Positions 1 through 4,970 of a stretch of DNA of 10,339 nt are shown piece after piece. The notes beneath the pieces were generated by a model that did no database searches, was not told the origin of the DNA, and saw only the letters and a list, made by a program, of their open reading frames with translations. Position numbers and translations under genes: made by a program. Source of the DNA: Candidatus Zixiibacteriota bacterium (lineage in GTDB: Bacteria > Zixibacteria > MSB-5A5 > GN15 > FEB-12); contig JAMPYH010000067.1 in NCBI GenBank assembly GCA_023700785.1, forward strand, positions 1 through 10,339, given 5' to 3'. Positions within the stretch are counted from its first letter, which is position 1. Each line of letters starts with the position of its first letter.

Positions 1-264
1 GTCATCAAAGATGTCGGTGTTCCGGATCTTTTCATTCGGCACCAGCTCAAGATATTTCCCGCCGAACGAATGGCTGTTGCCGGTCGAAAAATTACTGAAC
101 GACATTTTGTATGTTCCGCCGACCCTGGCATCCAGTTGGTGCACCTTGCAGGTGAACCCATGCGGGGGGAGCCACTTGACCACGGCGTCGGGGTCAAGGA
201 ACGCTTTGTATATCTTCTGGGGCGAGGTGCGAATGACGCGATGAAGGCGGATCGTGCTTGGCAT
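1..264 (-). CDS. AHSA1/SRPBCC family protein, N-terminal part (runs off the window)
   Basis: Eighty-eight codons are open from an ATG at 264 to the window edge without a stop, so the C-terminal part is missing. The start has a good ribosome site (AGGAGA, about 6 nt upstream). The translation begins MPSTIRLHRVIRTSPQKIYK, then has a DPDAVVKWLPP segment and a GGTYKMSF segment followed by FGGKYLEL. This pattern of an early helix contacting 'W', then 'GG.Y.m.f', then 'G.y.el.p...i' is typical of the AHSA1 (Hsp90 ATPase activator homologue 1-like) branch of the SRPBCC/START-like fold. Bacterial members form a small hydrophobic-ligand cavity and usually have no known ligand; many sit beside ArsR-type repressors. 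An inverted repeat over the promoter region (see 294-320) fits such control. The family call is fairly sure; the function is unknown. Confidence 0.8.
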   Translation of the reverse strand, partial: MPSTIRLHRVIRTSPQKIYKAFLDPDAVVKWLPPHGFTCKVHQLDARVGGTYKMSFSNFSTGNSHSFGGKYLELVPNEKIRNTDIFDD

Positions 265-293
265 GGTTTTCTCTCCTTTTGACCGCGGCGGTT

Positions 294-334
294 CAATATG
301 GTCAAAATGAAGCCATATTGTCCGCGCTTGTCAA
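294..334 (-). promoter_or_regulatory. Putative promoter with inverted-repeat operator for the AHSA1-family gene
   Basis: On the minus strand TTGACA (329-334) is followed 17 nt later by TTCATT (306-311), a weak -10. The -10 lies exactly in the 11-nt spacer of a perfect 8-bp inverted repeat, CAATATGG (294-301) and CCATATTG (313-320). The repeat ends 30 nt before the ATG at 264. An AT-rich dyad straddling a -10 is a usual layout for a dimeric repressor. ArsR-family regulators often control AHSA1 genes, but none is visible here. The repeat is seen directly; the operator role is inferred. Confidence 0.45.
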
Positions 335-472
335 GCCGGACAGTCCGCCTCCCCCGCAAATGTAAATCACGCAGGTCGGGTTGAGCGCTTGGTGAAACGC
401 GACGACGGGATATTTCTGCAACCCCATCCTGTCACGACGCAGATCTTAATTCTGGCGAACCCCGACAGCCTC

Positions 473-907
473 TTAATACTTCCCTAACAACTTCGCCAGG
501 AACCGATGGAACTTGTGCACTCCTTCAAGTTCCCCCGCGTACATCAGGATGCACTTGCCGCTGACAGTCTCGATCCCGGCCGCCTTCGCTTTCGCTTCCG
601 CGTCGTCAAATTTCGCTCCCTGCTGAAACCAGAGATGCGTGTAGCCGGCGGCGATAGCGTCATCCACGACCCGCAGCGCCGAAGCAGGGGAGACCGCGAC
701 CACCGCGGTCTTGACATCCGGCGGGAGATCCTTCAGGGTCGCGAAACATTTATCCTCCGCAAACTCCGACCGCGCCGGATGGACCGGATAGACTTTGATA
801 TCGCGATTTTTGAGCGTGCGGTAGATCATGCCGCCGAAATCTTTATCCGACACTCCGACCACCGCTATTGGCTGAGCGGACATGATGTAACGTACTGCCT
901 CAATCAT
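473..907 (-). CDS. CoA-binding protein, YccU/CoA_binding_2 family
   Basis: A complete 144-aa cytoplasmic protein with a Rossmann-like fold close to the usual size of this family (E. coli YccU is about 137 aa). Residues 13-20 (IAVVGVSD) form the glycine-rich nucleotide loop after the first strand, followed by GGMIYRTL (25-32) and the VYPVHP strand (39-44). LWFQQGA (92-98) and GKCILMY (117-123) are the other conserved family blocks. Relatives bind coenzyme A or a similar nucleotide; no catalytic role is established and none can be read here. The start is taken as ATG 907, with GGGAG about 13 nt upstream. Met-9 (883) is an alternative that would still keep the nucleotide loop. It stands alone: the AHSA1-family gene is downstream in the same direction, 208 bp away, with its own promoter-like signals. 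No terminator hairpin with a T-tract is visible after the stop. Confidence 0.88.
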   Translation of the reverse strand: MIEAVRYIMSAQPIAVVGVSDKDFGGMIYRTLKNRDIKVYPVHPARSEFAEDKCFATLKDLPPDVKTAVVAVSPASALRVVDDAIAAGYTHLWFQQGAKFDDAEAKAKAAGIETVSGKCILMYAGELEGVHKFHRFLAKLLGKY

Positions 908-971
908 ACCTGTCTTCTGCTCCCAACGAACCGATTATCGAGACGTATGTAGTAGAAAGGTATAGTGCGAA

Positions 972-991
972 GGGGCGCTGCGCAACGCCCC
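972..991. repeat. GC-rich hairpin between divergent genes
   Basis: GGGGCG (972-977) and CGCCCC (986-991) form a 6-bp stem; the 8-nt loop contains the self-complementary TGCGCA. It sits between the CoA-binding gene (minus strand) and the promoter of the lipoprotein gene (plus strand). No T-tract follows on either strand, so a terminator is not well supported. A regulator site or simple spacer are both possible. Confidence 0.3.
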
Positions 992-1011
992 CGTTGACCT
1001 CAAGATTGGAC

Positions 1012-1040
1012 TTGACAATTTTGGCAGGTTCAGGTATATT
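1012..1040 (+). promoter_or_regulatory. Sigma-70 type promoter for the DUF5666-like lipoprotein gene
   Basis: TTGACA (1012-1017), a 17-nt spacer and TATATT (1035-1040) make an 11-of-12 match to the housekeeping consensus with ideal spacing. Transcription would start near 1047, giving a leader of about 180 nt before the ATG at 1229. It is the only plus-strand promoter I can support, and it sits directly upstream of the only plus-strand gene. Confidence 0.7.
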
Positions 1041-1046
1041 ATTCCC

Positions 1047-1228
1047 GGTATCCGCTTGAGCGACCGCAACTGAGGCCATTCTTCTTGCGCTAGTCCCAGC
1101 GTGATTTTTCATGTCGCGGGAATGAGAGTCGTATCCGAAAGAGCTTTTCGCTATCTGAGGCATTACCATCAAATAGTCGGCATCCGTTTTAAGTGCCGGC
1201 AAACGTTAACCCTATATGGAGGATTGCC
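1047..1228 (+). other. Long 5' leader (about 180 nt) of the lipoprotein gene
   Basis: This is the non-coding stretch between the predicted transcription start and the ATG. It contains short stem candidates, for example CGAAA/TTTCG around 1136-1150 and CGCT/AGCG around 1088-1101, and ends with the ribosome site GGAGG. I checked by eye for c-di-GMP-I (GEMM) motifs and saw none. The minus-strand ORF across it looks like a shadow. It may be an unstructured leader; the length is unusual for a small lipoprotein gene. Confidence 0.35.
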
Positions 1229-1648
1229 ATGCGCACCCTTCTTTTACTCTCCATGTTGGTGGTCGTAGTCGCGGCGATCGGATGCAACTCAGGCAATTCA
1301 ATTGTCGGCCCCCAGCCGCATCACTCGGGTCTGACCTCGGTTCTCACACCGACTCCACCGGACATCGCCGGCACCATCGCTGTCTATGGCTCGATCTCAA
1401 ATCTGACCGCCGCGGGACTTACGATCACAACCGCCGATGGCAGATCCTATGACATCACGTTCTCCGCGGGCACCATGGTGCGGTACAAAGACGGAGTTGT
1501 TGATGTTGGGACGAGCGAATTGAGCGACGGGATGATGGTCACCGTGGTGGGGGTACCCGTAGGACTCCCCAGCCAGGCCAAAGTACGGGCCAGCCTGATC
1601 ATCATAAACAGCGGTGTGGTCAATCAGGAGATCATGTCGGTCTCTTAA
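1229..1648 (+). CDS. Small putative lipoprotein with DUF5666-like domain
   Basis: A 139-aa protein from ATG 1229, which has GGAGG 7 nt upstream; an in-frame GTG at 1193 lacks such a site and would bury the signal peptide. The N-terminus MRTLLLLSMLVVVVAAIGC is a short charged start, a hydrophobic core and a lipobox-like A-I-G-C ending, suggesting acylation at Cys-19. Alanine instead of leucine at -3 makes the lipobox imperfect. A Ser/Pro/Thr-rich linker (residues 21-45) leads to a compact beta domain: GTIAVYGSISNL, then a 'glTItTADGRsYDI' segment, a 'GTMVRYKDG' turn, 'SELSDGMMVTVVGV', and a final 'KVRASLIII' strand. This is the pattern of DUF5666 (OB-fold-like envelope proteins of unknown function). 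It is likely anchored in the envelope. It is monocistronic, with its own promoter and terminator. Confidence 0.75.
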   Translation: MRTLLLLSMLVVVVAAIGCNSGNSIVGPQPHHSGLTSVLTPTPPDIAGTIAVYGSISNLTAAGLTITTADGRSYDITFSAGTMVRYKDGVVDVGTSELSDGMMVTVVGVPVGLPSQAKVRASLIIINSGVVNQEIMSVS

Positions 1649-1674
1649 GCTATCCTGCCAGGACCATGCTGTCG

Positions 1675-1705
1675 ACGCCGGCTGCGCTACCCCAGCCGGC
1701 GTTTT
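1675..1705 (+). terminator. Rho-independent terminator of the lipoprotein gene
   Basis: A perfect 10-bp stem ACGCCGGCTG (1675-1684) / CAGCCGGCGT (1693-1702) with an 8-nt loop runs straight into TTT (four T in total from 1702). It lies 27 nt after the stop at 1648. The tail is short but the stem is strong. Confidence 0.8.
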
Positions 1706-1726
1706 CTATTGGCTCATTCTCTCGTT

Positions 1727-1799
1727 GCCCCACTGCTTGCAGTGGGTTCCTAGTGTCGGTGGGCTGAATATATTGGTGCCCCACTGCTTGCGTTGGGTT
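1727..1799. repeat. Two copies of a short palindromic intergenic repeat
   Basis: Copy 1 (1727-1748) contains CCCACTGC-TT-GCAGTGGG, a perfect 8-bp inverted repeat (1729-1746). Copy 2 (1778-1799) repeats the same 22 bases with two changes, GCGTTGGG in place of GCAGTGGG, so its hairpin is weakened. The copies start 51 bp apart and the DNA between them is not repeated. Short palindromes of this kind in non-coding DNA resemble REP-type dispersed elements; genome-wide copy number cannot be seen here. Confidence 0.6.
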
Positions 1800-1915
1800 A
1801 TGGTGAGACCTTCAACATTGACATGGTCATCCACCCGGCGAGCGGAGTGATGTTGAAATGGCAGGACCACTCTGCCCCTGTCGGGTCAGGGCTCCTGCCC
1901 TACGTGACTTACTAA
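1754..1915 (+). pseudogene. Possible relic of a coding sequence (tail only)
   Basis: In frame from 1754 to the TAA at 1913-1915 there is an open stretch with no good start. Its last 37 codons, from GGT at 1802, read GETFNIDMVIHPASG and onward, ending GLLPYVTY. In that part about three quarters of the codons end in G or C by my count, as in the real genes nearby, and the peptide has ordinary composition. No ribosome site or start is present, and a TAG closes the frame at 1751. It could be the decayed end of a gene cut off by repeat insertion, or chance. The 53-bp hairpin repeat supplies its final part. Confidence 0.2.
1858..1910. repeat. 53-bp hairpin repeat, left copy of an inverted pair
   Basis: This block matches the reverse complement of 4700-4752 at 50 of 53 positions. 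It is self-complementary: GGCAGGA (1860-1866) pairs with TCCTGCC near 1893-1899, and an inner CCCTG/CAGGG stem encloses TCGGGT. With its partner it brackets the four-gene exported-protein cluster. It may be a non-autonomous palindromic element (REP/MITE-like) or one of many dispersed copies. Confidence 0.8.
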
Positions 1916-1921
1916 AGGTGA

Positions 1922-1964
1922 GCACGGGCCCGGCGGATGAGGTTTGTCCTCATCTGCTGGGTGC
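1922..1964. repeat. Long imperfect hairpin in intergenic DNA
   Basis: GCCCGGCGGATGAGG (1928-1942) pairs with CCTCATCTGCTGGGT (1948-1962) around the 5-nt loop TTTGT. All 15 pairs form if G-U is allowed on the plus strand; flanking GCAC/GTGC can pair as an alternative outer closure. It lies about 70 nt beyond the stop of the TonB-like gene but has no T-tract on that side. In the minus-strand transcript several G-U pairs become A-C mismatches, so it is not a convincing terminator. It is more likely another dispersed palindromic repeat. Confidence 0.5.
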
Positions 1965-2032
1965 GGGAGCGGTATGGAATTGGCTCAATGGAAATACTTG
2001 AGAATACAGGAACTATGATTCGCGTCTAGGAA

Positions 2033-2890
2033 TTATTGCAGAAGTTCATACTTCATACAATTCAACGTGCCTAAACAAAACGTGTAACGGATGGTCAGAA
2101 GCGAACTCACCGCTTTACCATCTTCGATCTTGGGTAGAAACCGCCACTGGGGGAACACCTTTCGGAAATTGTCTCCGAAGAACCAATCTGGCGGATTCTC
2201 AACAATCGCATAGTCAATGATCCGCCTGTCACCATCAATCTTAGCGGTATCTGTCTTGATGCAGTTGCAGGTACCACGTAGCTCATTTGGAATGATGCTG
2301 GCCATGCCGTTACTGTCAATGTAGACTACCGCTACGATTATTCCCTCCTTGCCAGCGTCACGCGCAACAAAGGGGTACTCCGGGTCCATGTGCGTGAGAA
2401 TTGTCACCGGCCGATCCCGAATGATCCTATGTGTAACTTCCGGGATGTAGTCTGCAACGATTGGCTCATTGGCCAACTCATCTTCTCCCGTCGTATCGCC
2501 TGCGCCGAGTCCATTCGACCCTGAAGACGGTGGTGTAAGAGGAGCAAGCTCGTGTGGGATACGTAGTGTTGTTTCATCAGGCGGAGACACCGTGACGACG
2601 GGCCCATCGGGTACTACGCGAAATCGCTTCCCGAAGCCCAGAAACCCTTCGTGGTTGTACTCGATGACTCTCGACTCGCCACCATACAATGCTGAGGACA
2701 ATTCAGCGCTCTGAGGCTGTTGAAGCCCTAGGGTGTCGCCATTCAGGCCGTGCCCCTCAGCATGTCGTCGAGGTTCAAGCTCCGCTGACCGCATCCAGAC
2801 AGCCAAAAGTACCGCGATAGCGACGGCGCAACATGTTCCGACGAGCATGTCGCGTTGATAGTAGATTTGCATGTCACTCGGCCGTCGCAC
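2033..2890 (-). CDS. TonB C-terminal-domain-like membrane protein
   Basis: A 285-aa protein. A cytoplasmic N-terminus is followed by one membrane segment (about residues 15-33), a long periplasmic linker rich in Pro/Ser/Gly (about 95-145), and a C-terminal domain (about 168-272) that looks like TonB_C: DPEYPFVARDAGKEGIIVAV, then the strand 'VYIDSNGMASI', 'FPQWRFLP' and 'LLTIRYTF'. TonB family proteins reach across the periplasm to outer-membrane receptors. Here about 20 extra residues (roughly 203-238), including Cys-x-Cys (208, 210), separate the core strands, and two more cysteines lie near the end (272, 278). No ExbB, ExbD or receptor gene is adjacent, so energy transduction is unproven. 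The start is GTG 2890, not the ATG at 2872, because a full anti-16S match AAAGGAGGTGA (2898-2908) is spaced for the GTG. It is the last gene of the 4572-2033 cluster, 49 bp after the small peptide gene. Confidence 0.72.
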   Translation of the reverse strand: MRRPSDMQIYYQRDMLVGTCCAVAIAVLLAVWMRSAELEPRRHAEGHGLNGDTLGLQQPQSAELSSALYGGESRVIEYNHEGFLGFGKRFRVVPDGPVVTVSPPDETTLRIPHELAPLTPPSSGSNGLGAGDTTGEDELANEPIVADYIPEVTHRIIRDRPVTILTHMDPEYPFVARDAGKEGIIVAVVYIDSNGMASIIPNELRGTCNCIKTDTAKIDGDRRIIDYAIVENPPDWFFGDNFRKVFPQWRFLPKIEDGKAVSSLLTIRYTFCLGTLNCMKYELLQ

Positions 2891-2897
2891 GCGAAAT

Positions 2898-2908
2898 CAC
2901 CTCCTTTG
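2898..2908 (-). promoter_or_regulatory. Full-length Shine-Dalgarno site that selects the GTG start of the TonB-like gene
   Basis: AAAGGAGGTGA on the minus strand is complementary to the 3' end of 16S rRNA over its whole length. It sits 7 nt from GTG 2890 and 25 nt from the alternative ATG 2872, so it supports the GTG. Confidence 0.7.
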
Positions 2909-2939
2909 CACACGAGCCACCCCCCCATTCGCCGACTCT

Positions 2940-3137
2940 CTACCAGTCGAATGTCTCCATGAATGACCACGGGTCTTCGGCTGCGCAGCGCAGCCCCCAC
3001 CAAGCGCAGTCAGCAGGTCCGCTGCAATTCACGAACCTGTCGCACGAACCTGCAAACGCCATTGCAAGTGTGCTTGGCATTACGACGATGGAGCACGTCA
3101 GTAATACCAACGACAAAATAACCAGAGCCCTCTTCAT
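2940..3137 (-). CDS. Small secreted cysteine-rich peptide (65 aa), unknown
   Basis: A short gene with ATG 3137 preceded by a full-length Shine-Dalgarno site, AAGGAGGTGAA (3141-3151), almost identical to that of the next gene. This is strong evidence that it is real. MKR plus a hydrophobic core and an 'AMAFA' ending (about residues 1-29) form a classic Sec signal peptide. The predicted mature part is about 36 residues (GSCDRFVNCSGPADCAWW and onward). It has four cysteines spaced C-x5-C-x5-C-x6-C, a WW pair, and an acidic aromatic tail ending in FDW. Two disulfides are plausible in the periplasm. I recognise no family. Position between a membrane-anchored gene and the TonB-like gene suggests a cargo, signal or substrate for the module, but no processing or modifying enzyme is present. 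Confidence 0.72.
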   Translation of the reverse strand: MKRALVILSLVLLTCSIVVMPSTLAMAFAGSCDRFVNCSGPADCAWWGLRCAAEDPWSFMETFDW

Positions 3138-3212
3138 ACGTTCACCTCCTTTCCATATCGGCGGTAAAGTGTTTAATGAAAGAGCCCGCGAGATGTGAGG
3201 TACGGACTCGCA

Positions 3213-3773
3213 TCACAATCCAGCTACGACATCGGGTTTCCGAGTCAGGAATTGCGGGATGTACCGCTCCCAGGGGCGCAGATCATCGGCCGCAAGCTCA
3301 AATGTCATATCGTTTGGGTTGACGACGTAGCGGCGGAGCCAAAATCGCCCCAGCGAACTATCACAACCACAGTCCAGCAGGTAGTCAACGTACAGGAGAA
3401 TCAGGCCATTCTCCTGTTGGAAACACTTCACCTCGATGCTGTCGTGGTCAAGCGGGATGTTTTGAGCAAATGAGTAGCCAGCCTCTTGGAGTGAATCCCG
3501 CATCGCTTCCACTTTGGACCACAGCCGCTGCTGGAACTCATCGGCGTGAACAGCGAGGTGCGGCTGATAGTAAGGAAGCACGTTGTCCTGCCACGCGATC
3601 GGCGCAGGTCGCGACGCTTCTTTTATCAACGCTGCGACAAAAATCGACAAGCCAATGGCTGCGAATGAAAGCAATGTCCCGGCTGCAACGCAGCATTTAG
3701 CAAGCAAACCAGATCGCCACCACATGCCGAAAGCCGCTGTGAATCCAGTCCGGGTGTTGTTTGCCTGTCGCAT
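3213..3773 (-). CDS. Single-pass membrane protein of unknown function
   Basis: A 186-aa protein starting at ATG 3773 with AGGGGG just upstream. Longer in-frame starts (up to 3983) would overlap the preceding gene by nearly 200 bp and add a sequence without a recognisable pattern, so I reject them. A hydrophobic helix (about residues 22-50, containing a CC pair) follows a short, basic N-terminus, so the remaining 135 residues are predicted periplasmic. That domain contains a helical part (WSKVEAMRDSLQEAG) and a strand-rich part with LLYVDYLLDCGCDS, i.e. a Cys-Gly-Cys, and ends RPWERYIPQFLTRKP. No family is recognised. It starts 16 nt after the stop of the 260-aa gene, so the two are almost certainly cotranscribed; the peptide gene follows 75 bp later. 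Confidence 0.65.
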   Translation of the reverse strand: MRQANNTRTGFTAAFGMWWRSGLLAKCCVAAGTLLSFAAIGLSIFVAALIKEASRPAPIAWQDNVLPYYQPHLAVHADEFQQRLWSKVEAMRDSLQEAGYSFAQNIPLDHDSIEVKCFQQENGLILLYVDYLLDCGCDSSLGRFWLRRYVVNPNDMTFELAADDLRPWERYIPQFLTRKPDVVAGL

Positions 3774-3789
3774 GTTCCCCCTAATACTG

Positions 3790-4572
3790 TCAGTGATTCT
3801 GGTTAAACCGTTTGAATTCCTGCTGCTGCCAATCCCATGCCCACTCTTGCAAGGATCGCAAATCTCCGGCGTCTCGAACAGAATAACAAAGAAAGTATCC
3901 GAGCGACGTCCTATTAGCTGTGACCTTACGTCCGAGGCTCGCAACCGAGACATGCGGTACCGGAAGGCACGGGTAGTACCCATTCGCCAGCACGAAGCGA
4001 GTCAATTGTGTCCCGAATTGTTTCTCGACCTCCTCCAGCGCTCGCTTAGCAGCGTTCCTGTCACCCAGGCACTGAATGTAAATGAGACCCGCTGGGACCT
4101 CTTTCGTCTCCAGAAGTTTTAGGAGATCCGAGTGCTGATAGTACGCAATGTCAAGTGAAGAATCCTGAACCACGCGAAACTTGGCAGTGTCCTGGCCGAG
4201 CACCACGTGGAGATGGAATGGACCACGAGGGATAAGAATGGAATTGGTTCGGTCGGCCCCGGGTTTCGTTCGAAGGCGAATAGCAAGAAGGCTGTCTTTG
4301 GTCGTGGATTCGAATCCGACGCTTCCATACTCGGACAGAATATCGATACCAAGCCGGGAAGTGTATGCGACGGTTCCATCTCGCTTCGCTTCACAAGCGC
4401 GGAAGATCACAATGGAAAACGGTTTGATTTTCGTAGGCTTCTGGAGGGGCTGATCTGCAATAGTACTGGTGCTGGGCGCATCTCCGCTCTCGGGGTCCCA
4501 GCTAGGGGTCTGCCCAATAATCACTGATGCATTTAGTAGCACCGCAAGCAGCGACACGTACGCTTGTCGCAT
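3790..4572 (-). CDS. Exported protein of unknown function (260 aa)
   Basis: This is the first gene of the minus-strand cluster. ATG 4572 has GGGAG 7 nt upstream. MRQAYVSLLAVLLNASVIIG followed by Q is a plausible Sec signal peptide (cleavage near residue 20). The next 30 residues are Ser/Thr/Pro-rich and probably a linker. The rest is a mixed alpha/beta domain with four cysteines (60, 168, 202, 229). Residues about 162-200 (LIYIQCLGDRNAAKRALEEV and following, then 'LTRFVLANGYY') faintly recall a SPOR-type fold, but I would not assign it. The N-terminal four residues MRQA are shared with the next gene product, probably by chance. Likely periplasmic or outer-membrane associated. A nested inverted repeat lies upstream (4618-4664). 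Confidence 0.65.
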   Translation of the reverse strand: MRQAYVSLLAVLLNASVIIGQTPSWDPESGDAPSTSTIADQPLQKPTKIKPFSIVIFRACEAKRDGTVAYTSRLGIDILSEYGSVGFESTTKDSLLAIRLRTKPGADRTNSILIPRGPFHLHVVLGQDTAKFRVVQDSSLDIAYYQHSDLLKLLETKEVPAGLIYIQCLGDRNAAKRALEEVEKQFGTQLTRFVLANGYYPCLPVPHVSVASLGRKVTANRTSLGYFLCYSVRDAGDLRSLQEWAWDWQQQEFKRFNQNH

Positions 4573-4617
4573 AATCTGCTCCCGTGCTCGTTAAAGACGC
4601 TTGTTGGTCTATGCCTG

Positions 4618-4664
4618 TCAATGATTTTCTTCGGATTTCAATCATCGATTGAATTTGTCATTGA
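4618..4664. promoter_or_regulatory. Nested inverted repeats upstream of the exported-protein cluster
   Basis: An outer pair TCAATGA (4618-4624) / TCATTGA (4658-4664) encloses a perfect inner pair TTCAATC (4637-4643) / GATTGAA (4647-4653) with a 3-nt loop. The block lies 46-92 bp upstream of the first gene, where a promoter should be. A TTGACA is present at the outer repeat on the minus strand, but the matching -10 is poor. It could be an operator or a structured leader; the role is inferred from position only. Confidence 0.35.
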
Positions 4665-4699
4665 TACGTCTAGAATGCAGGTAAGGAGACTGCTCTATC

Positions 4700-4752
4700 A
4701 AGTCGCGTAGGGCAGGATCCCTGACCCGACAGGGGCAGAGTGATCCTGCCAT
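4700..4752. repeat. 53-bp hairpin repeat, right copy of an inverted pair
   Basis: Reverse complement of the copy at 1858-1910 with three differences in 53 bp. Its outer stem is better preserved here: GGCAGGATC pairs with GATCCTGCC over 9 bp, with an inner CCCTG/CAGGG stem. It lies 128 bp upstream of the first exported-protein gene and about 90 bp beyond the 3' end of tRNA-Arg. I see no flanking target-site duplication. Confidence 0.8.
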
Positions 4753-4842
4753 TCTATTTTCAACTCCTTTGCCAGTTGGTCCACCATCTATGGTCGATTG
4801 GCCCATAATTCTTTGCGGGAAATTTCAACGTACAGACTAAAG

Positions 4843-4916
4843 TACCCCCGGCAGGACTCGAACCTGCTACCCTCTGCTTAGAAGGCAGATGCTCTATCCA
4901 CATGAGCTACGGGGGC
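4843..4916 (-). tRNA. tRNA-Arg, anticodon TCT
   Basis: Read on the minus strand, a full cloverleaf is visible. The acceptor GCCCCCG pairs with CGGGGGT (the first pair is G-U), the D arm is GCTC/GAGC, the anticodon stem is TCTGC/GCAGA around the loop CTTCTAA (anticodon TCT), and the T arm is GCAGG/CCTGC with TTCGAGT. CCA is not encoded. It decodes AGA (and AGG by wobble). It has its own promoter (4941-4970). Confidence 0.95.
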
Positions 4917-4940
4917 ACACGCTTGAATGGTATTCAACTT

Positions 4941-4970
4941 AGTATAACCTCAGCCGCTCGGAAATGGCAA
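4941..4970 (-). promoter_or_regulatory. Promoter of tRNA-Arg
   Basis: TTGCCA (4965-4970), an 18-nt spacer and TATACT (4941-4946) on the minus strand are each one base from consensus. Transcription would begin about 18 nt before the tRNA 5' end. A short perfect dyad TTGAAT-GGT-ATTCAA (4923-4937) covers that start region. Confidence 0.65.

Noticed and set aside
900..1202. 100-aa minus-strand reading frame upstream of the CoA-binding gene
   Set aside because: It covers a strong plus-strand promoter and leader, overlaps the start of the CoA-binding gene, has no ribosome site and no recognisable protein pattern.
1727..1799. CRISPR-like array
   Set aside because: Only two copies of a 22-bp palindrome with one 29-bp gap, the second copy degenerate, and no cas genes.
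1922..1964. Terminator for the TonB-like gene cluster
   Set aside because: The stem is better on the plus strand than on the minus strand where it would be needed, and no T-tract follows.
3774..3983. N-terminal 70-residue extension of the 186-aa membrane protein
   Set aside because: It lies entirely inside the preceding gene in another frame, and a better start with an AGGGGG site exists at 3773.
4700..4916. tRNA-Arg as an integration site for the neighbouring cluster
   Set aside because: The tRNA 3' end faces the cluster, but I found only an 8-bp match (GGCAGGAC) to the far side at 1860. No integrase gene and no second att-like copy is present.
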